DNA of 64,000 nucleotides from Pyrrhosoma nymphula (GCA_963573305.1 OY754335.1:17709501-17773500); one strand, 5' to 3'. Counted from the stretch's first letter, positions 12,427-24,450 are shown. The notes: generated from the letters alone by a model not told the origin. A program made the numbers and translations.

Positions 12427-12627
12427 AACATTGTGAGCTGTGCATTGCATTGCAAGACCACATGCATTACAGAAATTACTCACGGATTCGTCGGCTGGAA
12501 CAGAATTTCGCAAGTATCTCCCGATCTTTACATTCCACAAATCCGAAATTGTTCTCCAAGGCAAGGAGTACTGATCAAAGTGATATACGTACAAGTCCAG
12601 AAAAAGAAAGAGAAACTTATCTCGGTG
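12427..12627 (+). other. Possible orphan exon or retro-relic of unknown protein
   Basis: The plus frame reads CELCIALQDHMHYRNYSRI, then RRLEQNFASISRSLHSTN and a charged tail, and stops matching exactly at CTCG|GTGAGT, a good splice donor at about 12628. The composition (helical, charged, no low complexity) looks protein-like. Upstream sequence (12190-12420) has similar composition but is interrupted by stops, and no clear acceptor or partner exon was found. I do not recognise the protein. It could be a decayed pseudogene exon or chance. Confidence 0.2.
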
Positions 12628-13276
12628 AGTGACATTTAAATTAGTGCATTTTAATATTTATTAATTTCAGATCATTTTGGATGGAAATTTGCGTAGCATC
12701 ACTGGTTTGTAATATCACTAACATTGGTTGCTAAGGTGAAAAGTGCTAGCTTTAGGGAAACTAACGCCAATTTTTCCCCAATCCACTTGCAAGCAAAAGA
12801 AGAACGTGGCGAATCGCTCCTTTAAAAAGCCTCAGGCGTGTGAAAGTGACGCAAGATGGCAGCTTCGTGTGTGTAGCGTGTACGTGTGAAAAACGTGTTT
12901 ATACCATTTGGGGAAGAAGTACTTAAGCTTTAATTACTCTGTGATTGTAGTTGGGAGTTTTACGTCAAGAAATAATATATGTTTAAGATCGACAAAGCTT
13001 GTTATGAGCCGGAAACGGGTAGGCAATTTTCTATCTATTTTAAATGTTTTTCAATGTTCTTTTGAATGTAATATCTTGCAAGGACACACTTTTCGAAGTG
13101 TAATGTGTGGCGTCCGCGTAGTCGTCAAAGCCGACTTCGTCGGCGAGCAACTCCTTTCTGGTGGCAGCGGTGGGATTTCACATCCCCTACCAAAGGTGGG
13201 AGTGCTTTTGTCACCTCCCTCATGGGTAGTATTGGCAAATTCATCCCAAATATTGTAGAATCACTGCCTAGGTCAT

Positions 13277-13518
13277 AGGCGCCGGCAGAAAAATTTACAG
13301 AGGGGTGAATTCAGTGGTGGATCGTGGCTAATAACAAGGGGATTCACAAACTGGTTCGCTCCCAACAAAATGCGCAACAAATTTCTTGAGTATCACGCCT
13401 ATTTTCTTTTTAAAAATCGATATTTGAGTGGAAATGCTCGTTTCCCCTAAACTTTTCCCAATATTTTCCAATTTCCAAACAGGCTAGGGGTGCTAGTGCA
13501 CCCCCTCTGCCGGCGCCC
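13277..13518. mobile_element. MITE with GGCGCCGGCAGA termini
   Basis: The left end GGCGCCGGCAGA (13278-13289) is the exact reverse complement of TCTGCCGGCGCC at 13506-13517. Both ends continue into GGGGTG/CACCCC-like subterminal sequence. The interior has no coding capacity. Target duplication was not resolved. Confidence 0.6.
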
Positions 13519-13844
13519 AGAAAAATACATGAAACAACAAGCTAATACATTCAAAAGAACATGGGAAAACAACAGCGATATTTAAAATAGGTCCAAAATT
13601 GCCTTGTCATTTACGGCTCATAACAAACCGACACAACGAGAGGGAGCTACTTATTTTTTTTCAACAAGATTTTGATGCGGAGTCTAAGATCTGCCCAGGA
13701 TAAACGTGTGCATGTGAGTGCCTTATTCCCATGGACAATATGAGTACGTACCTTCTTCGTAGGAGCGATTTCCTAACCATACTGCATCTTGTAAAAATAA
13801 TGGATCATCAATATCAGGTAACCTACCGGTTAAGATAGGTTTAA

Positions 13845-15100
13845 ATGAAGACGAGTAAAAAATCCTATAAATCTACACAGGCGCAGGCTTCTATCTACCT
13901 ACACAATTTCTTTCTTCATCTCAGCATAAGTCCTACCTTTCTTCATCACGTCCATAAAACCGATTCTCTTCCTTCCCCTTCCCCGCTTACCCAACATCCT
14001 TCCCTCTATCACGGCCTTCAGCAAACCATCGCCCCTCATTACCCCTTCCAGCCACCTACCCTGTCTTCCCCTAATCTCATCTATAAGTTTCCTCTACTCG
14101 CCCACCATGTCAAGCACTTCCTCATTTGTCTTCCTTTCCGTCCACCGCACCTTCTCCATCCTCCTCCACACCCACATCTCGAAAGCCTTCAGCCTACTAT
14201 CATCTTTCTTTTCTCAAGGTCCACGATTCTGCCCATACAATGCCACACTCCATATCAAGCTCTTCACCAGCCTCATTTTTACATCCTTACTTAAGGTCCC
14301 CTTCATCAGCTCCCTTCTATTATTGAAAGCTTCCTTCGCCAGCGGGTTTCTTCTCCTGTCTTTGCTACTATGCTCATTTTCTTCTAGCCTATAAATCTAA
14401 GCTTCTAGCTTATACTATCCCTGTAATTAAATTGTTCATCTTGCTCCCATTTTTGTCCTACTTTCATGGCCAGCGTCACTTTCTTTGTCCTAAAGAATCT
14501 CATTACTTTTGTTTTCTTGTGACTAATCTTCATTCCGTATTTCTCACACTCCTTTTCCAATGCATCTACTAAAGCTTGCATACCCTTCGGTGATCGACTG
14601 ACCAACGCCTGGTCGTCCGCAAATCAAACCGACTCTATCAGCTGGCCTCCTACTTTGATTCCCACCTCTAGCTCATCCCATGCCTCTCTTACCATTTCCT
14701 CAGCATAGACGTTAAAAAGCAAAGGCGACAACTGGCACCCTTGCCATACCCCACGACCTATAACTGCCCACCCTGATTAACCGTCAGATACCCTCACTGA
14801 ACCCTCTGGCCCATATAAATGTTTCGGATGAGTCCCTACGCCAATCTATTCCTATTTTCCCCAGTATCTGCAATAGTTTCCCCAGTTTATTCTGTGACGC
14901 CTTTTCGAAATCCACAAAGCAAGCAAAAATATCCTGATTATGCTCAATGTCTCTATCTATAACTGTCCTCATTACCACAATCGCGTCCCGAGTTTCCCTC
15001 CCCTTCCTGAACCCAAACTGGTCATCGCCTTAAACAGTAATCTGCTCTACTCTCCAATCATTACTCTCAAGCCAAAACACTCCCTTACGTCCACCTCTAC
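13845..15100 (-). pseudogene. APE-type LINE ORF2 relic, RT to C-terminus
   Basis: On the minus strand, in several frames, the order from 15100 downward is: RDIEHNQDIFACFVDFEKA (motif A), a QLSPLLFNVYAEEM block (motif B), FADDQALVSRSPKG with an in-frame TGA just before it (catalytic motif C, about 14600-14625), KYGMKISHKKTKVM (motif D), then a C-terminal LIWSVALYG and AFEMWVWRRMEKVRW region near 14150-14250. The order is that of a normal ORF2, but it needs several frameshifts and has stops. The 3' end lies near 13850. Confidence 0.75.
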
Positions 15101-15109
15101 TTGAAAAGG

Positions 15110-16150
15110 TACTACTTACGAGTGAAATACGATATGTATATCTTTCCATCAGTTCAATTTTATCCATTACAAGTAAAATTGTATTTTTCCACAGAAACAT
15201 TATTTGATGGCGACATGCGTTTCACCGATCCAAGACCTTATCAGATACAATGCTTGATGATTCTATTACTTCAAAATATAAGGAAGAGTGGTAAAATTCA
15301 AAGGTGGAACGCAAGTTGTCAAGCATAATAGCATAACATTTACTTATGTTTGAGATAATATGCTCCGCTCATGTATCATCACCTCCTCCCCAAATCCTCA
15401 TAAGTATTCTTCAAACGAATTCTCTCACAAGTTCAGAGGACTGAGAAAACATAACGTGGAATTCAAACATTATGAATGGATAAAAATATTCTCATTTTTC
15501 CACTAAAAATAATAACTTTAATTACGATCCCAGTTTCGATGCACCTGAAGATGTAATATGTAAATTGGAGCCCGGATCGTCATTCAAGTTGATATTTTTT
15601 TAATCGTGCATATTTTATCCATCCATAATGAATTCTCGAACTAAGCACTTGATGATGAATGAACTAAGTACTTGAATCACTAACACGCTTCGTACCATCA
15701 AATAAGATTTCTGAGATATAGGGAGATCTCTATTCGCTCTAGTGCGCTAATCACTACGCAACACAACTTGCGCACCTACTTTCCATGCGTTACAGACACT
15801 GCGCACTAGGCAACGTACTCCAAACAAATCGGGTGAAGAGTTGATGTGCGCTAAACAACAAAATAACGTCGTTAATAGCACTGGCGATAGTTGCTTTTGA
15901 GTTCATTTTCCGTAAATGCGTCGAAATTGATATTATAGAGTTTTTATTTACTCTGCTGTAAAAAGCTTACGTTTCTAAATGCTTATTTTGAACCAATTCG
16001 ATAATTATACACAAAATATTCGGCCATGACTGTTGTGCGCCCACGGAACCGGCAGGTTACCAAACGTTTCGCCAGCGCACATCATTCCATTCCACGTCGT
16101 TCATCTGCGCCCGATCAGCGCTAAATTCAATTCTTGAATGGAAAGCATAG
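15110..16150. other. No recognised gene
   Basis: A 75-codon frame at 15101-15328 has no motifs. 15730-15840 has repeated GCGC-containing words (GTGCGCTAA, TGCGCAC) of unknown origin. Nothing else was recognised. Confidence 0.35.
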
Positions 16151-16160
16151 TTTTTTTTTT

Positions 16161-16311
16161 GGATTCCCGCTTCTGGATTCTTAAAACACCAACGTCTCTT
16201 CTCCTTTGCTGGAGACCTCCTCAGGTTATTAAATTATTCATTGGCACTGAGGAGGTCTCCGGCTAAGGAGAGGAAACGTTTGCATTTTAAAATCCAGGCA
16301 CAAGGAATCCC
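16161..16311. mobile_element. Short foldback MITE
   Basis: Two arms of about 64 bases are imperfect reverse complements: 16161-16224 (GGATTCCCGCTTCTGGATTC through GAGACCTCCTCAG) and 16248-16311 (CTGAGGAGGTCTCC through CAAGGAATCCC). The loop is about 23 bases of AT-rich sequence. A run of T precedes the left arm. Confidence 0.75.
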
Positions 16312-16498
16312 AAAACATGAAACTACATATATTTTACAGATATGGACGCGAAAGATTTTAATAATTTGAAAATTTCTGAGAATAATTAAAGTTATCATGG
16401 TGTTAGTGAACGTTCATAACATGATTCATAACTTCAATAGACGAAGTGAAGCCTATAATCTATAGTACTTAAATCCTGTTTAAACGTTAATGCCCCGA

Positions 16499-16822
16499 AC
16501 TAGCTTTCTACGCTAGTAACTCGAATGCTAGTAACCTAGTAACCATCATTCAATCCTCGTAACTCTTGCGTGGTACGCAAAAACGTAAACAAGTCTGGGG
16601 CCAACTTGCGTTCACATTGGGGAACTTTGTACTTGCTTTCGAGTAATTGCCCGTTCACATTACTAGCTTTCTACCCTAGTAACTCGAAAGTCAGTAAAAA
16701 GTTTCCCATGTGAACGCTAGTCTTCGTCTACTTGGCTAGGCTGCGTTTACTTGTTAGGAGTAAACTTGTTTACGTTGTTGTTTACCACGCAGGAGTTACT
16801 AGGACTTAATGATCGTTACTCG
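16499..16822. mobile_element. Foldback element with internal direct repeat
   Basis: Arms 16536-16595 and about 16762-16822 are imperfect reverse complements, sharing GTAACNATCATT, a GTAACTC block, GCGTGGTA and AACGTAAACAAGT. A second pattern is direct: ACTAGCTTTCTACGCTAGTA at 16499 recurs as ACTAGCTTTCTACCCTAGTA at 16660. There is no coding capacity. Confidence 0.6.
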
Positions 16823-17435
16823 CATGAAATGGAATTTTTATTATAGGATGACTGAAAGTACAAAGTCTTAAATTCTTGCGTTCTATTTTTGTATGCGCTT
16901 CGTTTTCACCTTACGCTTGAGTTGGAAACCGCAGAATAGACTTGGAATAGGAGTTGTCTTAAATTCCCTTGGCACGTTAAATTAGCAACATAACAGAATT
17001 ACATTGAGATTTCAGTAGGAATACTTTTTCACGAGGGGGTTTATCACGATTTTTGCTTTTTGCTTTAACGTGCAGGGCACCATGACAGATGATCATTGGC
17101 AAATCATATCTTAAAGATTCCAAAAATTGCCAGAAATATAGGTGTCTAAAGTAGAATGGACGGGCAACCTTCACATAACGGCCGTGACGTCATTTCATCC
17201 ATCGCTTCTTCCCTCTTCTTCACTATACATTCCAAAAGATGTCTTAAAAAGGCTTTTGTGAAGGTGTCCACTTCTGCCGAAAATACAACAGTATAAAGAT
17301 TCAGAAAATACTTGGAAAAAATGTCTTCACCGGGAATCGAACCACGGGCCTGTGATCGATAAATGAAATTACGTCAGAGGTCGTTTTACATATTCAGAAA
17401 AAAAATGCAACTTTCTATGATTAGTTATTTGGTTA

Positions 17436-17918
17436 TTAGGCGTTAATGTTTATAAGCAACTCCGTAAATCTATATGAAAACCTTTGCAAATTTGATTTCA
17501 ACGGTAATATCGAAAAAGCATTCGAATTGTAATCCGCCATTACACTATTTTGGGTGGATTGTTTAATGCTACGCAATAAATTTATTTTCTTCCTCTTCCC
17601 GTTGAAATTCCACGGGCACCATCTTCTAGTCGCAGCAACGAATGTTACCAATGAGTTGCCACAATAAAGTTTCCGCAGCGTCGGTAAAAATTCACGTAAG
17701 AACGAAGCGATAAGGTATTTCGCTGAGGAACCAATCCCGTCAATACTGGTCCCACGTGCCGGTTTGGCGTTCGTAATATCAAAGCTGGAGGTTGACACGT
17801 CGAGGGCAAAGGCCTTCGGATTTCCATTCTTGGCGAATCCTTGTTTGTGCAATTTCTGAGCCTCGCCGACATGATTGCTTCTGGAAACGTGATGCAAATG
17901 GCAAGCGACATATGACAC
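17436..17918 (-). other. 160-codon minus-strand ORF of unknown status
   Basis: The frame is open from MSYVACHLHHVSRSNHVGEA down to a TAA at 17436. Just upstream on the same strand, an ATG-led frame (MADTPAHSIEDIFFSSPSSA) ends after about 25 codons. No domain is recognised, and the last 60 residues read like AT-rich non-coding sequence. It may be a decayed retro-copy or chance; I cannot assign a product. Confidence 0.2.
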
Positions 17919-18179
17919 GTCCCGTGTTCTCCTCCGCGGCTTAACGTGACAATGCGTGATTTCAGCGTGATACGACTTAGCTTTTACGCATCCATGAACA
18001 CGGCAGAAGACGGTGAGGAAAAGAAAATGTCCTCGATGGAGTGCGCAGGAGTGTCAGCCATTTTTTTTATTATACTGATGAGATAAACATACTATCAACC
18101 GATATTGACATGCAAAGCAAAGACGTGTGGATATGGACAAAGAGAGACGTATTACACTTCAATCGGGAGAAATGAAGTT

Positions 18180-18420
18180 TCTGAGGGAAACAGAACGTGG
18201 AACAATAAGTGATGGAGTAAGAAATGAAAAAATAGAGAAATTCCAGCAGCTAGAGGAAATTATCAAAAGAAACATTTTCAATGGTTTGGACATGTAATAA
18301 GAATAAAGGGAAGTGGAATACCTGAGACGGAACCGATGAATGAAGAAAGGAGGAAAAGGCCTAAAATAAGACCAAAAGAAAGGTGGAAAAATCAAGTGCA
18401 AAAGAATTTTTAGGATAAAT
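18180..18420 (+). pseudogene. LINE ORF2 C-terminal relic
   Basis: The plus strand reads HFQWFGHVIRIKGSGIPETE then RRKRPKIRPKERWKNQVQ, the LINE C-terminal signature (L.WFGHV.R......, GR.RGRP+.RW.DQV). No RT core is present. Confidence 0.6.
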
Positions 18421-18485
18421 GCTGATGGAGGAGGAACAGGGCTGGAGAGAGGGACAGAAATGGAAGACGATGTGTCAAGTAGGGG

Positions 18486-18625
18486 TGGGCGGTATATATC
18501 GATATACCGGTATATCCTGTATATTTTTTGCCGATATATCGATATATACTGGTATATTTTTTAAGTCGATATACCGGTATATTCGGTAAAATTTTCTAAA
18601 CACCGGTACCCGATATATTGCTCAA
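18486..18625. mobile_element. Possible hAT-like terminus with GATATACCGGTATAT repeats
   Basis: The stretch begins TAGGGGTGGGCGGTATATAT and continues with repeated TCGATATACCGGTATAT words. The start resembles the hAT terminus at 41977. A similar but unpaired block (ACCGATATACCGGTAGAGAG) occurs at about 20361. I could not pair the two as one element. Confidence 0.4.
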
Positions 18626-19575
18626 AATGAAAATTTTCATATCGAAGTGCTGTATTTAAGTTGAGGAAATGATTTTAGAGAGTGGGGCTTATGAAAATTC
18701 CCTATATAGTAAAGGAAAATGGGAAGTAAACTTTCGTGGTTTGTACCGTTTTACTACGAAATATTTATAATATAAGAGAAACAATTGCACTTTTCCACAA
18801 ATTGCTTAAATGCGTACAACCCGTTTCGGCTCACGGAGCCATCATTAGGTACAAGAACGAAATATTTTACAAAAGTATGGTGAACTCTTTTTACCTTGGT
18901 TTTTAATTCTCTTAATTGTTTCTCCTATTCGACGCTACTACTGCGTATTCTGTAAAGTGCTGTGCCTTAAAAATTGGCCATGAGACGGCCGGCATACTTT
19001 GAACCGGATGTTAATTTTCTTTGCAGATTTCAATCCGAATTCGGTGGAACAAAATCCAAATTTAATAATTTCATAAAATTATCACATCATCAGCCAAGCA
19101 AGGAATGTGTTAAGTCATCACCACACTCCTGGAAATATTGCATCAATGCACGGCATATTTTAATTCTGAACTCTTTGTTGAGACCTGTGCACTGTATGTC
19201 TTTAGCTTGATAACATCTAACATAGTCATGATCTATTTCAATACGATTATGAAGTTGTTTTAGGCATACTTCTAAACCGATTATTGTGTTTTTATAGAAG
19301 CTATCACACATGGAAAACGGTACCCTAACTGAGAATGATAAAAATAGCATTTGGTAATTATGTATGTGCTGTCTGCATAAAAAATATCTAAAAAATTGTA
19401 CTCTTCTGAAAAAGGCATGTTTAGCACATACCAGTCGTTCATTAATTCCGTATATTCTTGTACTGAAAACCACAATGAATCGAACAAAAATTTAAAAAAA
19501 TGTTTCCTCCTATAAATAAATACACCTAGACTTCAATAAAAATTACTGTATTCAATGTAAATTACTAATTAATTA

Positions 19576-20106
19576 ATTATAAATAGTTCTCGGGCTTCCA
19601 CCCGAGTAAGGATTTCGGCTGCTGCCAACGTTTCGACGGAACACTCCTCCATCGTCTTCAGAGCAATGATTCGCTGGACCATCTGTCATCGCTGATATAG
19701 GTACCCGTCTAATCGTGTGGGCATTGTTGTCTCCTTTTTTCCGTTATTTTTCGAATTAACGGTTTCTATTTCCTGCTTATAGGTTGTACCCAGTGTCCCG
19801 ATTTAAGGTATCTATTATTTCCCCAGCCTGATTTCAATGGCTTCTTTTAGTAGACGCTCCCAATACCCTTTGGCTTTGGAGACCAGTTGAGCATCATCAA
19901 AGGAGATGATATGAAACCGTTAATTCGAAAAATAACGAAAAAAGGAGCCAACAACGCCCCTCCCCCTCCCTGATTAGACAAGTATATAAGCGTCGACAGA
20001 ATGTCCCGAAAATCATTGCTCTGTAGACGATGGATGAGTTTTACATCGAAACGTTGGCAGCAGCCAAAATCCTTACTCGGATGGAAATCCGAGATCAATT
20101 TATACA
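19576..20106. mobile_element. Foldback element with arms of about 200 bp
   Basis: Left arm about 19576-19780 and right arm about 19905-20106 are reverse complements along most of their length. Shared blocks are the CCGAGTAAGGATTT block, GGCTGCTGCCAACGTTTCGA, CCATCGTCT, CAGAGCAATGATT, and CGTTATTTTTCGAATTAACG near the inner ends. The loop is about 120 bases. No transposase frame lies inside. Confidence 0.8.
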
Positions 20107-20109
20107 TAA

Positions 20110-21373
20110 AATTTGCCGAGAAAGAATAAAATCTGATACTAATTAATTGCTCATTTCCTCAATATCCTTAATAGTTAACACGATTCTACTTCGCTTAATC
20201 TAGTATTCTGAGAACTAAATAAGACTATCGAAAAGTAACAGGAAAGGTAGTAAAAGGTAACAATAAGATTAGGAAAGGCGAAAGGTAGGTAAGCAGGTAG
20301 ATACACGTAGTTAGCAAATACTAGCAAAAATAGTATAATAATTATATTTTATTTAAATAGTACCGATATACCGGTAGAGAGATACCGTTATAGAAATGTT
20401 AGTGGAAACGGGGCCTAACAGCTTCACCGGAGGGTTTCGACAACGGCAAAAATGTACAGGTACGAAACGAAGGAGCTGAAGATAATGGGGCACCATGGGA
20501 GGAGGCAACGCAGAGAATTGGCACGCCGAATTTCAGATGCGAATGGATTTGTCAAAGACTAATATCCTTCGGTTGGACGAGTTATTTGTAAAGGATAAGG
20601 AAGGTTACTAAGAACATACATACCTAATACAATGACTTCTGGTGCGTTAAGACTGACAGGCAGGAAAATTCCAGCATTCATGAACATCCTATCTAACTTC
20701 AGTTCCACACTCGCGAGCCTCCTTCCGTTGGGGCTGAGGAGAAAGAGTCAGCATCAAAAAGCACTCGAATTATCTCCTGAGGCAACTTATGAAACAGATC
20801 GGTAATAAATACGTTTTTAAATTTATATAAATCGAAATAAACATTGGTAAATAGTAAGTTAAATACGAAATTAGGTCATATTTACATCAGCTAGTCAATT
20901 CGAATCATTCGAATCCTTGAAACGGGATAACCGGATATTGGCGACACAAAACAGAGTCTAGAAGTTCGAAATATTTTTATTGGTTATAATCATCCGCATA
21001 TAACTATATAAGGTGGTAATAAAAATTTTTCAAGTTGTTTCTAAAGACTGCATCTTTAACATGAGAGTGAGATATTTACACTTTAAATGCACGCTTGACT
21101 TTGTTTCATGTTTATGTGAGGAAGGTGAAGGATTTCGTATAACACCGACAAATCCGTGGTGGCCGTGGATAACAATACAGTGGATAGAATTCTATTCTCT
21201 GGAGGATACGTTTCTCTATGAATTCTTTCTCCAGTCATGTTTCATAGAATGCCAAAATCGTATTATTTTAATTACCAATGTTTCGTATGACTTCTATTTG
21301 AATGCATTCTTCCTGTGTTCGCTAGGAAATAGGCAAAGTTGATCGAAGGTCTATCGCGAGCGGTAAAAAATGT

Positions 21374-21375
<2 letters not shown>
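20110..21375. other. No recognised gene
   Basis: A frame at 21013-21342 (109 codons) has no domain I recognise and no splice support. 20400-20580 has a higher GC content but no clear homology. Confidence 0.3.

Positions 21376-21378
<3 letters not shown>

Positions 21379-21451
<73 letters not shown>
21379..21451. repeat. (TA)n microsatellite, about 36 units
   Basis: About 72 bases of uninterrupted TA dinucleotides. Long pure arrays like this are usually length-polymorphic. Confidence 0.95.
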
Positions 21452-21453
<2 letters not shown>

Positions 21454-21794
21454 TCTTTCTCGTTCTCATTTTGCATAATTCATTCGTGTGCTACAGGGTT
21501 GAATTGTCTTTCTCGTGCCACGACATACGAAGCCGACCGATGTACTTGGCAATTGTTTGTCACAATTCGTTGATTTTAGTCACCGCTTGAGTGGCATATG
21601 CGTAATTTAAGGAGTGCACTCTCACCATGATGAGTTTTTCACTATTTTCACGGAACCATTTCATGCCTCATAAAAAATACTTAGCTATGTGAGGGAATTC
21701 ATCTTATGATGTGCCTACGACATGAAACACATCGCCGAATGTTGTACGTATTCCATTGTCTTTTTAGGCGTTTACTCTAAAGAATGGATGATGA

Positions 21795-22210
21795 CGCCAC
21801 TGCCCAGGGTCGCCGCAAAATTTCTGTGACCCTGGGCAGTGGCGTTGCCAGGGGGAGCCCAAGCCTCCCTCCCTCACCTCCCCCCCTCAATTTTGAATTC
21901 ATTTGAGGAAAAAGGACATTAAAAAGGTCTATTGTTTTTTTAAACATTTAATGTTGAAATCATGTACTATTCATTTTGAATCTTATAAAACGCAATTATG
22001 TCAGTAATTATCAAGCATAAAAAACTTTTTGTATAATTTCAGAAGTTTTCACAGCTAAAACCTAGAGATATCGGCTGTTGCACTGAAGTGGCAATTGAAC
22101 TCTGAACTGCCAAAACAAATTTTCTCCTAATTTTCATAATCTCTCCCCACCCACCATATACTCCACATAGCCTTCTCCAAAGTGAAATCCTGGCTACCTC
22201 ACTGGCCCTG
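21795..22210. mobile_element. MITE with CAGTGGCGTTGCCAGG end plus a hairpin
   Basis: CAGTGGCGTTGCCAGG at 21837-21852 pairs with CCTGGCTACCTCACTGG at about 22189-22205 as imperfect terminal repeats. Just inside or overlapping the left end, 21795-21811 and 21828-21844 form a perfect 17-bp inverted repeat (CGCCACTGCCCAGGGTC) with a 16-base loop, as if two element ends abut. Confidence 0.55.
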
Positions 22211-23006
22211 TGTCGAGAATCGCTTGGCTGACGGTGCAAGCGACGACCATCGGTAGCGACCGACACCGACAGCCGTCGGTCGACATGTACAGAATTCCGC
22301 CCCTGGGCACATCCTAATGAGTAGGGCAACAGATAAATAGTATTTTCATGACTTTTCCACTAACTCATATAAACCAAGTTACATACCTCTCCCTCCAGTT
22401 GAATATATCAATAGGCCCACTTATAAGCAGGCAATGCCCCTGTATTAGGACCAGGAACCACCTATCAGCAGTTTTGCTGCCTAATAATACAATCCAAAAA
22501 ACCAGAAGCAGATTATGGGGTCTGGAATTGATTATGACTTACAAGTAACAGCGAATGTGTTTACTTTCTCTGCGAATGTAAATAGCAATCCTGATCTGCA
22601 GAGGTGGACTCTAAAAGGGTCGTGAAAGGTCTTGTATTAGGTCTTGAAAGTCCCCACACCTATAGTCAAGGAGTGATGGAATTCCATTGTGTATACCACA
22701 GCAAGTACCACTTCACAAATGAGGGAGAGACTTTTGTTTAATGCCTGTTGCACGTTACCTTTCGTTAAATCCAATTTTAGTGAAGATCTGAATGTGGGTG
22801 TGGCATTCAAGGGTCATTGATGGGCGCAAACTTATGATGGAAGATTTTTCAGCTGTATTTTGCTGATTTATTTTTATTTTCCTTGGCTTGACCAAAAACT
22901 GCTGCAGGATTGATATTATTTTTAACCTGAGTGCACTATGCATACCTGACCATCATGGGTCGCTGTTCAGCACTAACCCCATTGATAGGGTATGCTGTAC
23001 TAATTG

Positions 23007-23197
23007 ATTGCATTGTAACATAAAACACTTTGTAAATATTTCCACACCAATTTATATTCAACCGACCTAGGTTTCGGCAAACATTGCCATTATCAAGGTA
23101 ATGTTTGGAATCATGGCAATGTTTGCCAAAACCTAGGTCAGTTGAATAAAAATTGGTGTGGAAATATTTACAAAGCGTTTTCTGTTACAATGCAATC
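23007..23197. mobile_element. Foldback MITE with arms of about 80 bp
   Basis: The left arm starts GATTGCATTGTAACA and the right arm ends TGTTACAATGCAATC. Both carry AAATATTTCCACACCAATTT and GACCTAGGTTT...GGCAAACATTGCC on opposite strands. The loop is only about 20-25 bases. Confidence 0.8.
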
Positions 23198-23849
23198 TGT
23201 GACAATTTTCCACAAACTTTCACCTGATACTTTAAAATCTGTACTAATTGGTTGATTTCTTCCACTAATTTTTTAAAAATTATGTGCTTAGTGAGTCACT
23301 GATGAGGAATAGAAACTTGTAAGTCAACAGTGTGTCTGTGTGTGTGCATCCTCACCTGAGGTTTTTTACATAAACCTGAATGATTTCTTCCACATACATA
23401 TTGAGAAAATAGTTTTTTTCTCCCCTCAAACTTTAGCACACCAAATAGTCTTATAATTATAGGGTTTGAATCTCGATCAAAAGAGAAAATATCACTGCAA
23501 ATCCACAGTGTTTGTTTGAGTTTAAGAGTAAAGAGTGTGGTTGTTTGCACGGTCATAAGGTAAGTGTGTTCTGAAAGTTTTTCTCTTCTTCCCTAGTTTT
23601 CTTTTTTTCTCTATTTTTCACTTTTCTCTATTTTCACTTTCCTATTTAAGTAATATTTTTTCATTTTTCTTGTTAGGCTATAGTATTACTTCCATTGTTC
23701 TTTCTTCACTCTACTCATTTCATTCCTGTGTACATGATCATCAAGGCAATATGGCCTTAACCACAGGCAATGTGGTCTGGTACTCCTGGTGGTCAGTACT
23801 TAGGGAGTAAAACTATTATGGTATGAGTACATAATACACATACCCTTGT

Positions 23850-24045
23850 GCGCTATTCCACAGAGGAAAAATGATTCTCCTTGACCGGGATCGGGCAGAG
23901 TGCTTTGACCAGTTATGCTACTGAAGCTTCCTCCTCCCCTGTGGATCCTGGTCGAGGCGAATGACTATTCCTCTGTGGAATATCCCACTTCTGTGCACTT
24001 CGGGGTGACTCCATAAAAGGTTATACCATGTCTGTTCCCAGTATC
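23850..24045. mobile_element. Two SINE-A copies in opposite orientation
   Basis: 23855-23930 is minus-strand SINE-A (TTCCACAGAGGAAAAATGAT, then a TTGACCGGG block and AGTTATGCTACTGAAGC). 23942-24045 is plus-strand (TGGATCCTGGTCGAGGCGAA, TTCCTCTGTGGAATATCCCA, CGGGGTGACTCCATAAAAGG). The arrangement mirrors 8563-8707. Confidence 0.7.
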
Positions 24046-24114
24046 CTAGGCCAAAAAACTGTTTTTAGTGAGTTTTGCTGAGTACTGACGTCAACAAAAT
24101 CAGAATGATGGGGA

Positions 24115-24450
24115 TTGAGTCAGCCTGGTGACTAAGAGTATTGGCTTCTCATCCAGAGGACAGAGGTTCAAATCCTAATGGATACGAAGATTTTTCAGTA
24201 GAATCAGGACAGCACTTCAAATTTAGTTCTCATTGCATTGGACATATATTAAACCATGGACCATGGAGTAGCATTTTTCATTAAGAGTTGGCTAATGCAG
24301 ATTCCAGGTTTCTCTCCACTTTTCCTCAATTCCCTAATAATCCTTCCTTTACCATCCTACCCATACACCCTTCACAGGGCAAATGACCTCAGTTGTCCGT
24401 CTCCTCAAGAAACCAATCTGAATGGAATTATTTTAAGTTAATATTATTAT
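24115..24450 (+). mobile_element. tRNA-derived SINE, family D
   Basis: The tRNA-like head CCTGGTGACTAAGAGTATTG and CAGAGGTTCAAATCC (B box) is followed by an unrelated body with GGTTTCTCTCCACTTTTCCT, AGGGCAAATGACCTC and a tail near AAACCAATCTGAATGG. Its tail resembles 43060-43120, so the family recurs in the window. Confidence 0.65.

Noticed and set aside
17326..17365. tRNA-SINE B box (GGGAATCGAACCACGGGC, minus strand)
   Set aside because: No A box at the right distance and no shared body, so a SINE could not be supported.
21272..21590. ORFs encoding Tyr-Ile repeats on both strands
   Set aside because: They are translations of the (TA)n microsatellite.
22039..22329. 96-codon minus-strand ORF
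   Set aside because: It lies within or against a MITE, has no motifs and biased composition from the repeat.
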